From Flavobacterium sufflavum (lineage in GTDB: Bacteria; Bacteroidota; Bacteroidia; Flavobacteriales; Flavobacteriaceae): 64,000 nucleotides of DNA. How positions within the stretch are numbered: the first letter of the stretch is position 1; each line of letters opens with the position of its first letter. The notes below the pieces were generated by a model. It ran no database searches. It saw nothing but the letters and a program-made list of their open reading frames with translations, and was not told the DNA's origin. A program made the position numbers and the translations under genes. Below are positions 16,449-25,225 of the stretch, in pieces. The stretch covers positions 1 through 64,000 of the forward strand of contig NZ_SACJ01000012.1 of the NCBI RefSeq assembly GCF_004016525.1. The letters run 5' to 3'.

Positions 16449-17804
16449 TTAATCAGTAACAAGTATATTTTTTGTTTTTTTATGTTTTACAGAAAGTTTA
16501 TAAGTTGAATATCCATAATGAGTCACAACGGTCAAACAAATCAATGGCAAAATGAATGAAAAATTTACTTCGGGAATAAATCCTAAAATTTGTACATCTG
16601 AAAATCCTGATCCGCCCCAATCCAAAATACTTCCTTGTAGCACAGGCATTAACGCACCACCAACAATAGCCATCACCAATCCGGCAGAACCAATTTTAGC
16701 TTCGTCGCCCATGTCTTTCAATGCAATCCCGTAAATGGTTGGAAACATAATCGACATAAAAACAGAAATACTTATCAACGAAATCAATCCAGGCATCCCT
16801 TGAAATAAAATTGCGCCCAATGCACATAAAACACCTCCAATACCAAAAAACATCAATATTTTAGAAGGATTAACACTTTTCATCAAAGCGGTCCCAATCC
16901 ATCTTCCTAATAAAAATAAAATCATGGCTGTGATATTGTAATAAGTCGCCGTTAATTCTAATCCGAATGTTTTATTGATATTATCCACGTATTGAAAAAT
17001 AAATGTCCAGCACATAATTTGTGCACCAACATAAAAAGCCTGTGCAATAACACCATGTTTGTAATTTTTATTTGCTAATAATTTCTGGAAAGATTCTCCT
17101 ATAGACATTTTGTCTTCATGAGCTGTTTTTGGCATTTTTGTCAAACAAATAATAACTAAAATAACCAATACAAAAAGCCCCAATCCGATATACGGAATAC
17201 TGATAATTCCTAAGTCGTTTTCTCTAATACCGGCCAACTCATTTGAAGTTAAGGTTTTAAAAGCTTCCGGTGTATAATCGTCTGATTTTATTTCTTTGAT
17301 AACTAAAAACTGAGCCATTACTAATCCTGTTATGGCACCAACCGGATTAAACGCCTGGGCTAAATTCAAACGTTGCGTAGCCGTTTCTTTATTCCCCAAA
17401 AATAAAATTAACGGATTAGAAGTTGTTTCTAAAAACGCTAATCCACAAGTGATTACCCATAAAGATACCAGAAAGAAATTATAACTTTGATAATGTGCCG
17501 CCGGATAAAACAAGAAAGCTCCCGTTGCATACAATAGTAATCCTAATATTATTCCTGATTTATAACTGTATTTTCTAATGAACAAAGCTGCCGGTAATGC
17601 CATAAAGAAATAACCAAAATAGAAAGCAAATTGTACCAATGAAGCTTGCATATTAGTGAGTTCAGGCATTACTTTTTTGAAAGTGGAAACCATTGGAGTC
17701 GTCAAATCATTGGCAATTCCCCACAATGCAAACAATATGGTGATGATAACAAACTGAAAAACGTATTCTTTACTGATTACGGGTATTTTTTTAGATAAAT
17801 TCAT
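16449..17804 (-). CDS. FucP-family sugar:proton symporter (MFS)
   Basis: The 451-residue product has about 12 hydrophobic helices and the FucP-type opening FVIITILFALWGIANDLTTPMVSTFKK, where Asn and Asp in helix 1 are typical of the fucose/glucose/galactose MFS branch. ATGAFLFYPAAHYQSYNFFLVSLWV and ETTSNPLILFLG near 104-133 are also characteristic. It imports a sugar with a proton across the inner membrane. It is the last gene of a four-gene operon (34-base gap after the kinase). The gene set suggests a ketohexose or related sugar as substrate, but sequence alone cannot choose between fructose, allulose or others. Confidence 0.9.
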   Translation of the reverse strand: MNLSKKIPVISKEYVFQFVIITILFALWGIANDLTTPMVSTFKKVMPELTNMQASLVQFAFYFGYFFMALPAALFIRKYSYKSGIILGLLLYATGAFLFYPAAHYQSYNFFLVSLWVITCGLAFLETTSNPLILFLGNKETATQRLNLAQAFNPVGAITGLVMAQFLVIKEIKSDDYTPEAFKTLTSNELAGIRENDLGIISIPYIGLGLFVLVILVIICLTKMPKTAHEDKMSIGESFQKLLANKNYKHGVIAQAFYVGAQIMCWTFIFQYVDNINKTFGLELTATYYNITAMILFLLGRWIGTALMKSVNPSKILMFFGIGGVLCALGAILFQGMPGLISLISISVFMSIMFPTIYGIALKDMGDEAKIGSAGLVMAIVGGALMPVLQGSILDWGGSGFSDVQILGFIPEVNFSFILPLICLTVVTHYGYSTYKLSVKHKKTKNILVTD

Positions 17805-17838
17805 GATTTTATTGGTTTTTGGTTATTTAATTAAGAAC

Positions 17839-18762
17839 TTAAACGGTTTCATATTGAGACGATTTTTGACTAAAACCACACAAAAATTCGTCGATTTCTG
17901 ATTGCGAAATGATTGGGTTTGCCCCTTCATTTTGTGCCACAATCGCCCCTATTGCACTGGCAAAATTGATGGCATATTGAGGATCTTCGCCACTAAGAAG
18001 CATTGTAATCAAGGAAGCCAAGAAAGAATCGCCTGAGCCTACCGTGTCCACAACATTTACTTTGAATCCACAATTGTGATAAAAAGTATCATTACAATAA
18101 AAAACTGCTCCATGAGACCCCAGAGTAACACAAACAATAGCAGTATTGGTTTCCTTGGCAATGAATTTTATATTTTGCTCTAATGACTTTTTATTCGAAT
18201 GTAAATCTTCGCAAATTTCATTCAATTCATCATCATTGAATTTGATAAAATCGGCAGCATGTAATAATTCTAAAATATTTTTCTTTGTATAATGTGGCGA
18301 TCTCAAATTCACATCAAATATTTTGTATTTGGCTACTTTCAAAAGTTCGTCCAGTGTATTTCTAGACACCGAATCTCTGGAAGACAAACTGCCATAAACA
18401 AAAAAATCAGCTTCTGCGACGATAGTAGTACTTATATTTGAAGGCTCAATTTTATCCCAGGCCGAAGGATAATGAATGTCATAAGAAGCATTTCCTTTTT
18501 CATTCAAAATAACATTGACTATTCCCGTTGGATAATTTTCTTTTACCTGAACGGCTGTAGTGTTTATCCCAACATCACTTAAATAATCAATCAATTTTAC
18601 TCCATTGCTGTCGTTACCAATAGCACTAATCATGGCAACTTCAATACCTAGTGAACTCAATCTTGATGCAACATTTAGCGGCGCTCCTCCAATTTTTTTA
18701 TGCTCCAGAAAAACATCAAAAAGGATTTCTCCAAAACACACTCCAGTTAGTTTCTTTTTCAT
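17839..18762 (-). CDS. PfkB-family carbohydrate kinase (fructokinase-like)
   Basis: The 307-residue product has the PfkB N-terminal signature GEILFDVFLEHKKIGGAPLNVASRLSSLG (about 11-39) and the C-terminal catalytic motif VDTVGSGDSFLASL near 237-250, with the base Asp in GSGD. It phosphorylates a sugar with ATP. With a 3-epimerase and permease beside it, phosphorylating fructose to fructose 6-phosphate is the most economical reading. It starts 24 bases after the epimerase stop and is clearly part of the same operon. Confidence 0.9.
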   Translation of the reverse strand: MKKKLTGVCFGEILFDVFLEHKKIGGAPLNVASRLSSLGIEVAMISAIGNDSNGVKLIDYLSDVGINTTAVQVKENYPTGIVNVILNEKGNASYDIHYPSAWDKIEPSNISTTIVAEADFFVYGSLSSRDSVSRNTLDELLKVAKYKIFDVNLRSPHYTKKNILELLHAADFIKFNDDELNEICEDLHSNKKSLEQNIKFIAKETNTAIVCVTLGSHGAVFYCNDTFYHNCGFKVNVVDTVGSGDSFLASLITMLLSGEDPQYAINFASAIGAIVAQNEGANPIISQSEIDEFLCGFSQKSSQYETV

Positions 18763-18786
18763 TTTTTTATCTTTTTTAGTTAGGTT

Positions 18787-19650
18787 TTATTTGTATTCTG
18801 TTGGATTATCATACCATTTTGCGACCATCTTTTTCATAAATAACAAACTGCCTTTGGCCAATTCTTCCGAATTGTATTTAGAGGGTCTCCATAACGAAGT
18901 TGGTCCTATTAATTCGGTTATTTCAGATGAAAAATTCTCAAGAACCAATGGACCTTGGTAGTTAATTTCAGCTAAAGCTTTAAATAAATCATCCCAATGT
19001 ACATTGCCTTCACCGGTCATTCCTCTATCGGATTCTGTAATATGCAGGTGATTTAAATTGTTTCCTGCCCGAATAATAGGATCATAAAAATTACGTTCTT
19101 CAATATTCATGTGAAAAGTGTCCAAATGCAATCCGATATTAGTCGTACCAATGCTTTCAATCATATTTAAAACTTCCTCAGCTGCTGTAAATACATAACT
19201 TTCGTAACGGTTAATGGGTTCGATTCCTAAGTTTATGTTTCGTTCTTTAGCATAAGCCGCAACTTCGGTAAATACTTGTTGGACAATTAATTTTTCATCC
19301 TTCGTACATGGATTTCCGGTAAATGTTCCAATAGCTGAATGTAAAACACCTCCCAAAAAATCACCATTCATTTCCGCCACTTTATCCAATGCCGATTTGA
19401 TTATGGTTACAGCCTGTTCCGGATAAAAAGGAATGTGCGCATTTGCTGGTAAATTCAAGCTGCAACGTCCTGAAATACCGTATTGATCCAGTTGTTTTTG
19501 AGTGGTTTTAGCATCAAAATCCAATGAAGTTGGCAAGTTGATTTCGAGCATATCAAAACCATATTCTGCAGTTTTTTTTATAGCATATTCTCCTCCATCA
19601 GGAGTCCAGCCAGGTATAAATGATAAAATGGAAGTTCCGAAAATTGGCAT
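18787..19650 (-). CDS. sugar epimerase of the D-tagatose/D-psicose 3-epimerase type
   Basis: The 287-residue TIM barrel carries the full metal site of ketose 3-epimerases: Glu144 in GIEPINRYE, Asp177 in LHLDTFHMNIEE, His203 in HLHITESDRG and Glu238 in LVLENF, with Arg209 as a substrate contact. NRYE and DTFHMNIEE are the hallmark strings of that family. It would interconvert a ketose at C3, for example allulose and fructose, feeding the adjacent kinase. Related families (hydroxypyruvate or tagaturonate enzymes) share the fold, so the exact substrate is uncertain. It is the second gene of the operon, 78 bases after the porin. Confidence 0.85.
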   Translation of the reverse strand: MPIFGTSILSFIPGWTPDGGEYAIKKTAEYGFDMLEINLPTSLDFDAKTTQKQLDQYGISGRCSLNLPANAHIPFYPEQAVTIIKSALDKVAEMNGDFLGGVLHSAIGTFTGNPCTKDEKLIVQQVFTEVAAYAKERNINLGIEPINRYESYVFTAAEEVLNMIESIGTTNIGLHLDTFHMNIEERNFYDPIIRAGNNLNHLHITESDRGMTGEGNVHWDDLFKALAEINYQGPLVLENFSSEITELIGPTSLWRPSKYNSEELAKGSLLFMKKMVAKWYDNPTEYK

Positions 19651-19728
19651 AATTATTATTTATTTTAATTAAAGTGTGTTTTTAAGTAGTACTTATTAAT
19701 CTTTTGTAAATTAGATTATAATGTGTTT

Positions 19729-21141
19729 TTAAAAAAGCCACCATTCTGTTTTTACCCCAATATAAGACCCCCAGCGTTTTTGATTAATTTGTAAAAAAGG
19801 AGAATAATTATGGCCTTTTGCGTAATCATTGTATCGGGCTACAGTGGCAACCAATCGAATATGAGGACGGCTCCACGGATCACGCTGCCCCAGCGGAACA
19901 ATAGTTGGTGCTAAAGAGAATTTCCACATACTGGCTTCGGGATTGTCACCGTCTTTTCTAACGGCATAATGCACTTCCTGAATTAGGTGAAACCAATTGG
20001 TCACATAATAAAAGTTTCTTAAGCCAACAATAAAATCGGTTTTTCGATTATAGAGTTGGTTTCCATTGAAATATTCATCGGTGTTGGTACTTGATGATCC
20101 TCCTTTACTTTTGGTAAAAACTCCATAACCATTAATGCTAAATTTATTGGAGAGGTTCAATAAAAAATGCTCCACCATCGTAAAAGAATAGGCATTAGTG
20201 TATTTTCCATCGGCATCAGGCGCTCCATAAGTAGCCCAGGTAAAGGTGTTTCCGTTATCGCCACCATTAGCAATTCCAGAGCCGTAACGTGCTGAAATTT
20301 GGTTAAACGAACCTGGTTTCAATGTTTTAAACGGACTATTGTATTTGATTCCGGCTACCCATCCGTTGTCAGAAGGGAAGTTTTTAGAAGCTGCTGCCGA
20401 GTTTTTAGAAACATAATGAAACTCCCCTAAAAGTTTCATTACACTATTATTTTGAAAATAAATGCTGTGTTCACCTATCCAAACCATGCGTTGACGAATT
20501 GCTGGATTTGTTGCTCCGGCTACAGTAACCTGATAATTATATGGATAAACACCTGTAGAATCTGTTGAGGCAGGCATCAACATGGTTAATTCGGTGTTTT
20601 TATATTTCACCCCAAATCCTTGTGCCGAATGATCATCAAAGTAAAAATAATCACTAATATGAATGTCATCATATCTGCGAAAACGCGAACCCGCCCAGGC
20701 TGACCATTTGCTTCCCATGATATTTGTTGCTTCTACAAAAGCTTCCGGAAGGATAAAAGTTAATCCGTTATTAGAACGGCTGCTCACATTCCCTACAAAC
20801 TGTCCGCTAGCCGAATACATTCCTAAACGGACTTGAAAAGTTACATTAGTGCTGTCTTTTCCAATTCTTTTAGGCATAAAATGAATTGCCGGTAATAAAT
20901 CCACATAATCATTTTGCTCCATACGCCCACCTAAAGAACCTTGACCGGATAAATTCAACGGTTTCCACATATTTCCTTCCCCATTTGGCGAAAGCCCAAC
21001 TCCTATTCTACCGGTTGTTCCTAAAGAAAAATTTGGATTTGTAATCACAACCTGGGCTTTTGTACTGATTGCAATACTGCACAATACTAAAATCCAAAGG
21101 GCTTTTTTATTTCTGTAATGGGAACCGAATTTATAAATCAT
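19729..21141 (-). CDS. outer-membrane carbohydrate porin
   Basis: The 470-residue product has an N-terminal signal peptide (through about residue 29, STKAQ), alternating beta-strand segments rich in aromatic residues, and a C-terminal Phe (TEWWLF), the usual end of an outer-membrane barrel. GRMEQNDYVDLLPAIHF near 72-88 resembles the LamB/OprB carbohydrate porins. It would let sugars diffuse to the periplasm for the FucP-type permease. It is first in the operon, with a consensus promoter at 21205-21237. Use of a general porin in place of a SusC/SusD pair suggests a small soluble sugar. Confidence 0.83.
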   Translation of the reverse strand: MIYKFGSHYRNKKALWILVLCSIAISTKAQVVITNPNFSLGTTGRIGVGLSPNGEGNMWKPLNLSGQGSLGGRMEQNDYVDLLPAIHFMPKRIGKDSTNVTFQVRLGMYSASGQFVGNVSSRSNNGLTFILPEAFVEATNIMGSKWSAWAGSRFRRYDDIHISDYFYFDDHSAQGFGVKYKNTELTMLMPASTDSTGVYPYNYQVTVAGATNPAIRQRMVWIGEHSIYFQNNSVMKLLGEFHYVSKNSAAASKNFPSDNGWVAGIKYNSPFKTLKPGSFNQISARYGSGIANGGDNGNTFTWATYGAPDADGKYTNAYSFTMVEHFLLNLSNKFSINGYGVFTKSKGGSSSTNTDEYFNGNQLYNRKTDFIVGLRNFYYVTNWFHLIQEVHYAVRKDGDNPEASMWKFSLAPTIVPLGQRDPWSRPHIRLVATVARYNDYAKGHNYSPFLQINQKRWGSYIGVKTEWWLF

Positions 21142-21204
21142 TTTTATTCTTAGTGATTACTTTAGTAGGCATGATTATTAAGCGTCTTTTTGACTATTAT
21201 TTTT

Positions 21205-21237
21205 CAAATGTATTGTTTTATTTTAATTAACAACAAA
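21205..21237 (-). promoter_or_regulatory. Bacteroidetes-type promoter of the porin operon
   Basis: On the minus strand TTTG (rc of 21234-21237) lies 21 bases before TACATTTG (rc of 21205-21212), matching the TTTG/TAnnTTTG consensus. Transcription would start about 57 bases before the porin ATG. Confidence 0.65.
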
Positions 21238-21461
21238 AAAAGAGTGATTTTTTTTCAGATAAAGCAGAATTAACTAAAATAAATTACGGATAAACAGCTA
21301 TTTATACCAGATAAATATTGACTTTGGCTTAATTACTTAATAAAACGTTATAAATACGTTTAATTTTATTTTATAAAGTAATTTCGGTATGAAAGAATCG
21401 AAATTAATATTGTAATAGGCAACGTTTGGACTATATTTTATTTATGTTTGGGATAAATTGT

Positions 21462-21469
21462 TAAATTTG
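21462..21469 (+). promoter_or_regulatory. -7 box for the NUDIX regulator
   Basis: TAAATTTG fits TAnnTTTG and lies 37 bases before the ATG at 21507. I see no -33 TTTG at the usual distance, so this is weaker than the divergent promoter. Confidence 0.45.
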
Positions 21470-21506
21470 TTTGCTCCACAAAATCGATGGAATTAAACCC
21501 TAAAAC

Positions 21507-22241
21507 ATGAAAGCCGAAATAATTCCAAATATATCTGTAGACTGTGTCATTTTTGGATTTGACAATACCACAAAATCATTGAATGTATTATTAATCGAAC
21601 GTGTTTTAAAACTGGAAAATGCTGCCCCTCCTGTCGTTAATGATTATGTACTCCGAGGATTCCATACTTATGAAAACGAGACCATAGACGACACGGCTAA
21701 CAGGGTTTTGAAAGAGTTGACGGGTTTGGATAATTGGTACAAAAAACAATTCAAGGTTTTTGGTGATCCAAATCGTTTGAAAAATGAAAAAGACATAATT
21801 TGGGCCGAAAGCGAACATTTCAGTGAAAGAACCATCACCATTGCCTATTATATTTTATTACCAACGGATGTAGTCCAAAGAGCAAACAAATACAATCCGC
21901 AATGGTTTCCGGTAAATCAGCTGCCAGAATTGGGTTTTGACCATGAAAAAATCATTGCCGAAGCCTATGCCGATTTAAAAGAAGATGCCTTGTCTAAACC
22001 TATTGTTTTTGAATTACTTGCCGATAAGTTTACTATTAAAGACTTGCAGGATGCCTATGAGGCTATTTTGGGAGTTGAAATTGACAACAGGAATTTTAGA
22101 CGAAAATTAATTACCAAAAAATACATCATTGCTTTGGATGAAAAACAAGTGGGGGTTTCTAAAAAACCGTCCCAATTGTATATGTTTAGCAAAGATGTGT
22201 ATCAAAAAATCTATAAGGAGAGTTATTTGATTAATATTTAA
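21507..22241 (+). CDS. NrtR/AraR-type transcription regulator (NUDIX domain plus winged helix)
   Basis: The 244-residue product has an N-terminal NUDIX-fold domain (about 1-150) and a C-terminal winged-helix part (LADKFTIKDLQDAYEAILGVEIDNRNFRRKLI, about 170-201). The NUDIX box is broken: the stretch after GFHTYENE reads RVLKELTGL, so REUxEExGU has lost its paired glutamates. That is usual for regulators that use the fold only to sense a ligand. Such proteins control sugar genes in Bacteroidetes, AraR for arabinose being the known example. It is divergent from the porin-epimerase-kinase-permease operon, its probable target, and the effector is likely a sugar or sugar phosphate. Confidence 0.88.
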   Translation: MKAEIIPNISVDCVIFGFDNTTKSLNVLLIERVLKLENAAPPVVNDYVLRGFHTYENETIDDTANRVLKELTGLDNWYKKQFKVFGDPNRLKNEKDIIWAESEHFSERTITIAYYILLPTDVVQRANKYNPQWFPVNQLPELGFDHEKIIAEAYADLKEDALSKPIVFELLADKFTIKDLQDAYEAILGVEIDNRNFRRKLITKKYIIALDEKQVGVSKKPSQLYMFSKDVYQKIYKESYLINI

Positions 22242-22260
22242 ATTTTCTTTTAGCCACAGA

Positions 22261-22280
22261 CCTGTCTGCCGACAGGCAGG
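22261..22280. repeat. CCTGTCTGCC palindrome
   Basis: The sequence CCTGTCTGCCGACAGGCAGG folds on itself (CTGTC/GACAG or TGCC/GGCA). A variant is at 35592-35610 and a related hairpin (CCTGCCT/AGGCAGG) at 63891-63910. Confidence 0.65.
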
Positions 22281-22319
22281 TTGCACGGATTTTCACGGAT
22301 TACTTTTTTCCACAATCTT

Positions 22320-22343
22320 GTCATTGCGAGGAACGAAGCAATC
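22320..22343. repeat. 24-base dispersed repeat, copy 2
   Basis: Identical to the 24 bases at 298-321 and 48441-48464. It lies between the NUDIX regulator and the small membrane-protein island. Confidence 0.8.
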
Positions 22344-22547
22344 TCAACAAGTTATTTTTAAATAAGCCGCATTACAAATGCTTTATTCTCTTTTAAAAAG
22401 TAAGCTGGTACTCGATGCAAACGAGCCCAGTTCGGGATGTTTACTCTATAAATATAGGAAAAATCTATAATTATATTATTTTATTTGTTAGATTTGAAAA
22501 GTAAAAAATTACTCATAGAACTGATTTATGACTAAATAAAAATAAAA

Positions 22548-22691
22548 ATGGCAAAACAACAAACTCCTACGACCCCAAAACCTTCACAAAATCCACCATC
22601 AAGACCAACTATAAAACCGGGGCCAAGTTCGCCATCACCACGTAGAGGGCTAGAAGAACAAAAAGGAATGCCTAGACCTCCTAAAAAGTAA
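22548..22691 (+). CDS. short proline-rich basic protein of unknown function
   Basis: An ATG at 22548 opens a 47-codon frame whose product starts MAKQQTPTTPKPSQNPPSRP and ends GMPRPPKK. It is rich in Pro, Lys, Arg, Ser and Thr and has no hydrophobic segment, so it should be disordered. The A-rich leader before the ATG is typical for flavobacterial start sites, and the composition is too ordered for chance. Its last 11 bases overlap the 3' end of the convergent gene at 22681. I know no family. It may be a partner of the neighbouring membrane proteins, but this is inference from position. Confidence 0.5.
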   Translation: MAKQQTPTTPKPSQNPPSRPTIKPGPSSPSPRRGLEEQKGMPRPPKK

Positions 22692-23133
22692 TTGAAAAGT
22701 AAATAAGTAATAAGATTAACCCAAGAAACATAGCACCCATACTGAAATAATTCAAAATATTAGTAAGCTTAGAATATTTTTCAGAACAAATATCATATTG
22801 ATTGGCTTCTTCTTTTAGAAGCTTTCTTTTACACTTTTTTAGGTTTTTATTATTTGCGTCAATTAATGATTCACACATTAAGTAATCCTGTTGATTGGAT
22901 TTAAAACCAAAATGCTGAGAAAGAAAATTAAGAATGATACCCAACAGAAAAATTCCTCCTGCGATTTTAATCAAATAATCACAAGGCATTTTTTTTTCAT
23001 TTAGAAATTTAATAGTTTCAAGGCAGACATATATCCCTGCTCCACAAAATGATACAATTAACAAATCAATTCGTTGAATACTATAAAACATTCCATCCCA
23101 AGATTGTTTTTTGCGTTCTATAATTTTTTCCAT
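22681..23133 (-). CDS. three-helix membrane protein of unknown function
   Basis: The 150-residue product has hydrophobic segments at about 24-44, 57-74 and 130-148, with a charged, Lys/Cys-containing middle stretch (SLIDANNKNLKKCKRKLLKEE). Two close helices followed by a long polar helix and a final membrane segment recall SLATT-type membrane proteins linked to defence loci. The match is by shape only. It is divergent from the gene at 23172 (38-base gap) and convergent with the small proline-rich gene. No operon partner lies on its own strand. Confidence 0.6.
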   Translation of the reverse strand: MEKIIERKKQSWDGMFYSIQRIDLLIVSFCGAGIYVCLETIKFLNEKKMPCDYLIKIAGGIFLLGIILNFLSQHFGFKSNQQDYLMCESLIDANNKNLKKCKRKLLKEEANQYDICSEKYSKLTNILNYFSMGAMFLGLILLLIYFSITF

Positions 23134-23171
23134 TAAATTTTTTTATAAAAATAAGATATTTTTAATAAACC

Positions 23172-24059
23172 ATGACATTAGTAGATTTAATAAAAGATTG
23201 TCTAGACACAACCAAAGAGCGTCTTAAAACACCCATTTCAGGAGCTTTTTTGTGGTCGTTTTTAATATTTAATTGGCGACCTGTTTTTTTATTGCTGTTT
23301 TCAAATGAAACAATTGAGAATAAAATAATTGTAATTAATCATGAATATTGCACTTTTTGGGCACTGTTTTTTCCAGTTTTATTTGCAATTCTTTATACAA
23401 TTTTAGTTCCTAAATTAATGTTAGAAATAGATAAGGATTTAGCTGAAACTAAGAAAAGTCGAATTGATAAAATATATGAGTCTAGGTCTCATACAATGGA
23501 AAAGAAAATTAAAATTGCGGAACAGGATTATACTTTAAAAAATGCTTTGTCAGGAAATAAAAAAATAGATGAACTTTTGGGACAAATTGACTCAATGAAA
23601 ACCTCGAATGAAGTAATTAAGCAGGCAGACGAACTGAGAATAGTTGACTTAAGCTCAAAATTAAAAGAGGCTAATGATTTAAATGCTCAATTAAACGAAG
23701 ATATAGCAAAATTGCAAACTAGAATTCAAAGTTCTTTTGAAGATAGGCAAAATTTTGTCGACTTAAGTGAAGACATTGAAGCAGGACTTTATAATTTGAA
23801 TCCAGATTTACATAGTAAAATCGTAGATTTATCTCGATTATTAACTTTTGAGGATTATCAGTTAATGAGAGCAGTAAAAGTAGATACAAATGGGTTTATT
23901 AGTTTTGATTATAATTCAGTAATAGATAGTTTAAGTTTAAATCGTTTAATCGATTGTGAAATTTTAATTAATACCAAAGTAAAAAATAGAAATATTTTAA
24001 AATTCTCTGAAAACGGAAAAATTCTTTATAAAATAATTAATGGAAAACATGAAAATTAA
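23172..24059 (+). CDS. membrane-anchored coiled-coil protein of unknown function
   Basis: The 295-residue product opens with a conserved-looking segment, LKTPISGAFLWSFLIFNWRP (about 18-37), then two membrane helices (about 26-43 and 62-82). A long Lys/Glu-rich coiled coil follows (about 85-190), and a soluble C-terminal region with alternating helices ends FSENGKILYKIING. The layout is a membrane anchor, stalk and cytoplasmic head. Proteins with this start occur in other flavobacteria as far as I recall, but I know no function. The low G+C and flanking repeats suggest accessory status, perhaps a defence or stress protein. Confidence 0.65.
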   Translation: MTLVDLIKDCLDTTKERLKTPISGAFLWSFLIFNWRPVFLLLFSNETIENKIIVINHEYCTFWALFFPVLFAILYTILVPKLMLEIDKDLAETKKSRIDKIYESRSHTMEKKIKIAEQDYTLKNALSGNKKIDELLGQIDSMKTSNEVIKQADELRIVDLSSKLKEANDLNAQLNEDIAKLQTRIQSSFEDRQNFVDLSEDIEAGLYNLNPDLHSKIVDLSRLLTFEDYQLMRAVKVDTNGFISFDYNSVIDSLSLNRLIDCEILINTKVKNRNILKFSENGKILYKIINGKHEN

Positions 24060-24404
24060 TTATTAATGCTAACTGATATAGATTACAAAAATCAATAAAT
24101 TTTTAGGTAAATAATTCATAACTACAAATTTAAGGTACTAAGAAAGCCTTAATTTACAGTATGATAATTAATAATATAGTTATAAAATGGAAATTTGATT
24201 ACAAAATGTGTCCGGAGGAACAGTAATTTTAAAAACAATACAAATCAGGTTTTAAATCAAGATTGACTAGATACTCTCTAAAGTATAAATTGAACAACTT
24301 TATTCAAAATAATCTATTTCTTATTCCTAAAAATATTAACATAAAAAAACCGATACATTTGCTCGTATCGGTTTTCTGTTTTCTAGAAATACAATAAAAT
24401 AGTT
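24060..24404. other. A+T-rich spacer with terminator
   Basis: No coding frame is credible. The last 100 bases hold a terminator (24346-24375) for the RDD gene. The 40 bases before it (AATCTATTTCTTATTCCTAA) are nearly repeated before the terminator at 25178. Confidence 0.5.
24346..24375 (-). terminator. terminator of the RDD-family gene
   Basis: AAAACCGATAC (24346-24356) and GTATCGGTTTT (24365-24375) form an 11-bp stem with T-runs on both strands. Confidence 0.85.
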
Positions 24405-25040
24405 TTAGTTTTCTATTGAGTTATCATTTTTTTCCGAATACATCACCTCGTTTATTTTGTTGATATAAACATTTCTAACAATCACAGTACCGGCAATAAA
24501 ATCATGTGCAGCTCTTTTTCTGTCATTAGTCAGTAAAACGATGAATTCACCATAAATCCAAATATTGCTTGCCCATACATGTATCATAAAAGGAGTTTTA
24601 GCAAGAGACATTAAGTATTCTGATCGCTTAAGCCAATCCAAGCTTTTAAAAACAGTTTCATCTGCTTTCAATAAGCAGATAATCATTGTTATAATGCTGA
24701 AAATAGTTAGTGCTAATAAAACTGAATGCCTCAAAATAGCTTCTTTCCAACCAATTGGTTTGCCATTCATTTTTATAATTTTTATACCCGCAATTAATTT
24801 TCCAGGAGTTCCTCCATATTTCTTTGGAAGATAAATATTATACCAAATTCCAAATAATAAATTGGGGATTATTGTATAAAAATACATGTTTACTGAAAGT
24901 CCGTTTACATATAAAATTATAAAAATTATTGGCAACATAATTATTCCATCTAAAAGCATAGAACCTAATCTCACCCAAAATCCAGCATAAATGTTATTAT
25001 CAATTCCCGGAATTGTAATAGGTATTTGTGTGTCGTTCAT
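24405..25040 (-). CDS. RDD-family membrane protein
   Basis: The 211-residue product contains the RDD domain: YAGFWVRLGSMLLDGIIMLPIIFII (about 18-42), with the Arg-Asp-type helix 1, KYGGTPGKLIAGIKI (about 74-88) and a final AAHDFIAGTVIVRN block. It has about four membrane helices. RDD proteins are inner-membrane proteins, some of which act as sodium or compatible-solute related transporters, and their role here is unknown. It is monocistronic, with its own terminator downstream on the minus strand. Confidence 0.88.
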   Translation of the reverse strand: MNDTQIPITIPGIDNNIYAGFWVRLGSMLLDGIIMLPIIFIILYVNGLSVNMYFYTIIPNLLFGIWYNIYLPKKYGGTPGKLIAGIKIIKMNGKPIGWKEAILRHSVLLALTIFSIITMIICLLKADETVFKSLDWLKRSEYLMSLAKTPFMIHVWASNIWIYGEFIVLLTNDRKRAAHDFIAGTVIVRNVYINKINEVMYSEKNDNSIEN

Positions 25041-25177
25041 TTTGTTTAATTTTTGTTTATAGCTGAAGTTTGATTTTAAATCCTTCAGTTTTGGTTAAAA
25101 AGTCAGTTATTCTTTTCAAATATAACAACTTTATCTAAAGTAATCTATTTCCTATTCTAAAAAATAATTCCATAAAA

Positions 25178-25204
25178 AAACCGATACAATAGCTGTATCG
25201 GTTT
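25178..25204 (-). terminator. terminator of the NADH dehydrogenase gene
   Basis: AAACCGATACA (25178-25188) pairs with TGTATCGGTTT (25194-25204) across a five-base loop. The stem is nearly identical to the one at 24346, and the upstream 35 bases are also alike. Confidence 0.85.
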
Positions 25205-25225
25205 CTATTAAGATTTGAAAAAATA

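Larger units (their letters stand above)
22242..22547. other. repeat-filled spacer
   Basis: It contains the palindrome at 22261-22280, the dispersed repeat at 22320-22343 and a decayed fragment near 22396-22435 (TACTCGATGCAAACGAG) recalling the GGTTCTCGTT family. A TAGATTTG at 22489-22496 could be a -7 box for the small gene at 22548. Confidence 0.5.

Noticed and set aside
18605..18961. 118-codon frame antisense to the kinase and epimerase genes
   Set aside because: It overlaps two well-supported genes on the other strand and resembles no family.
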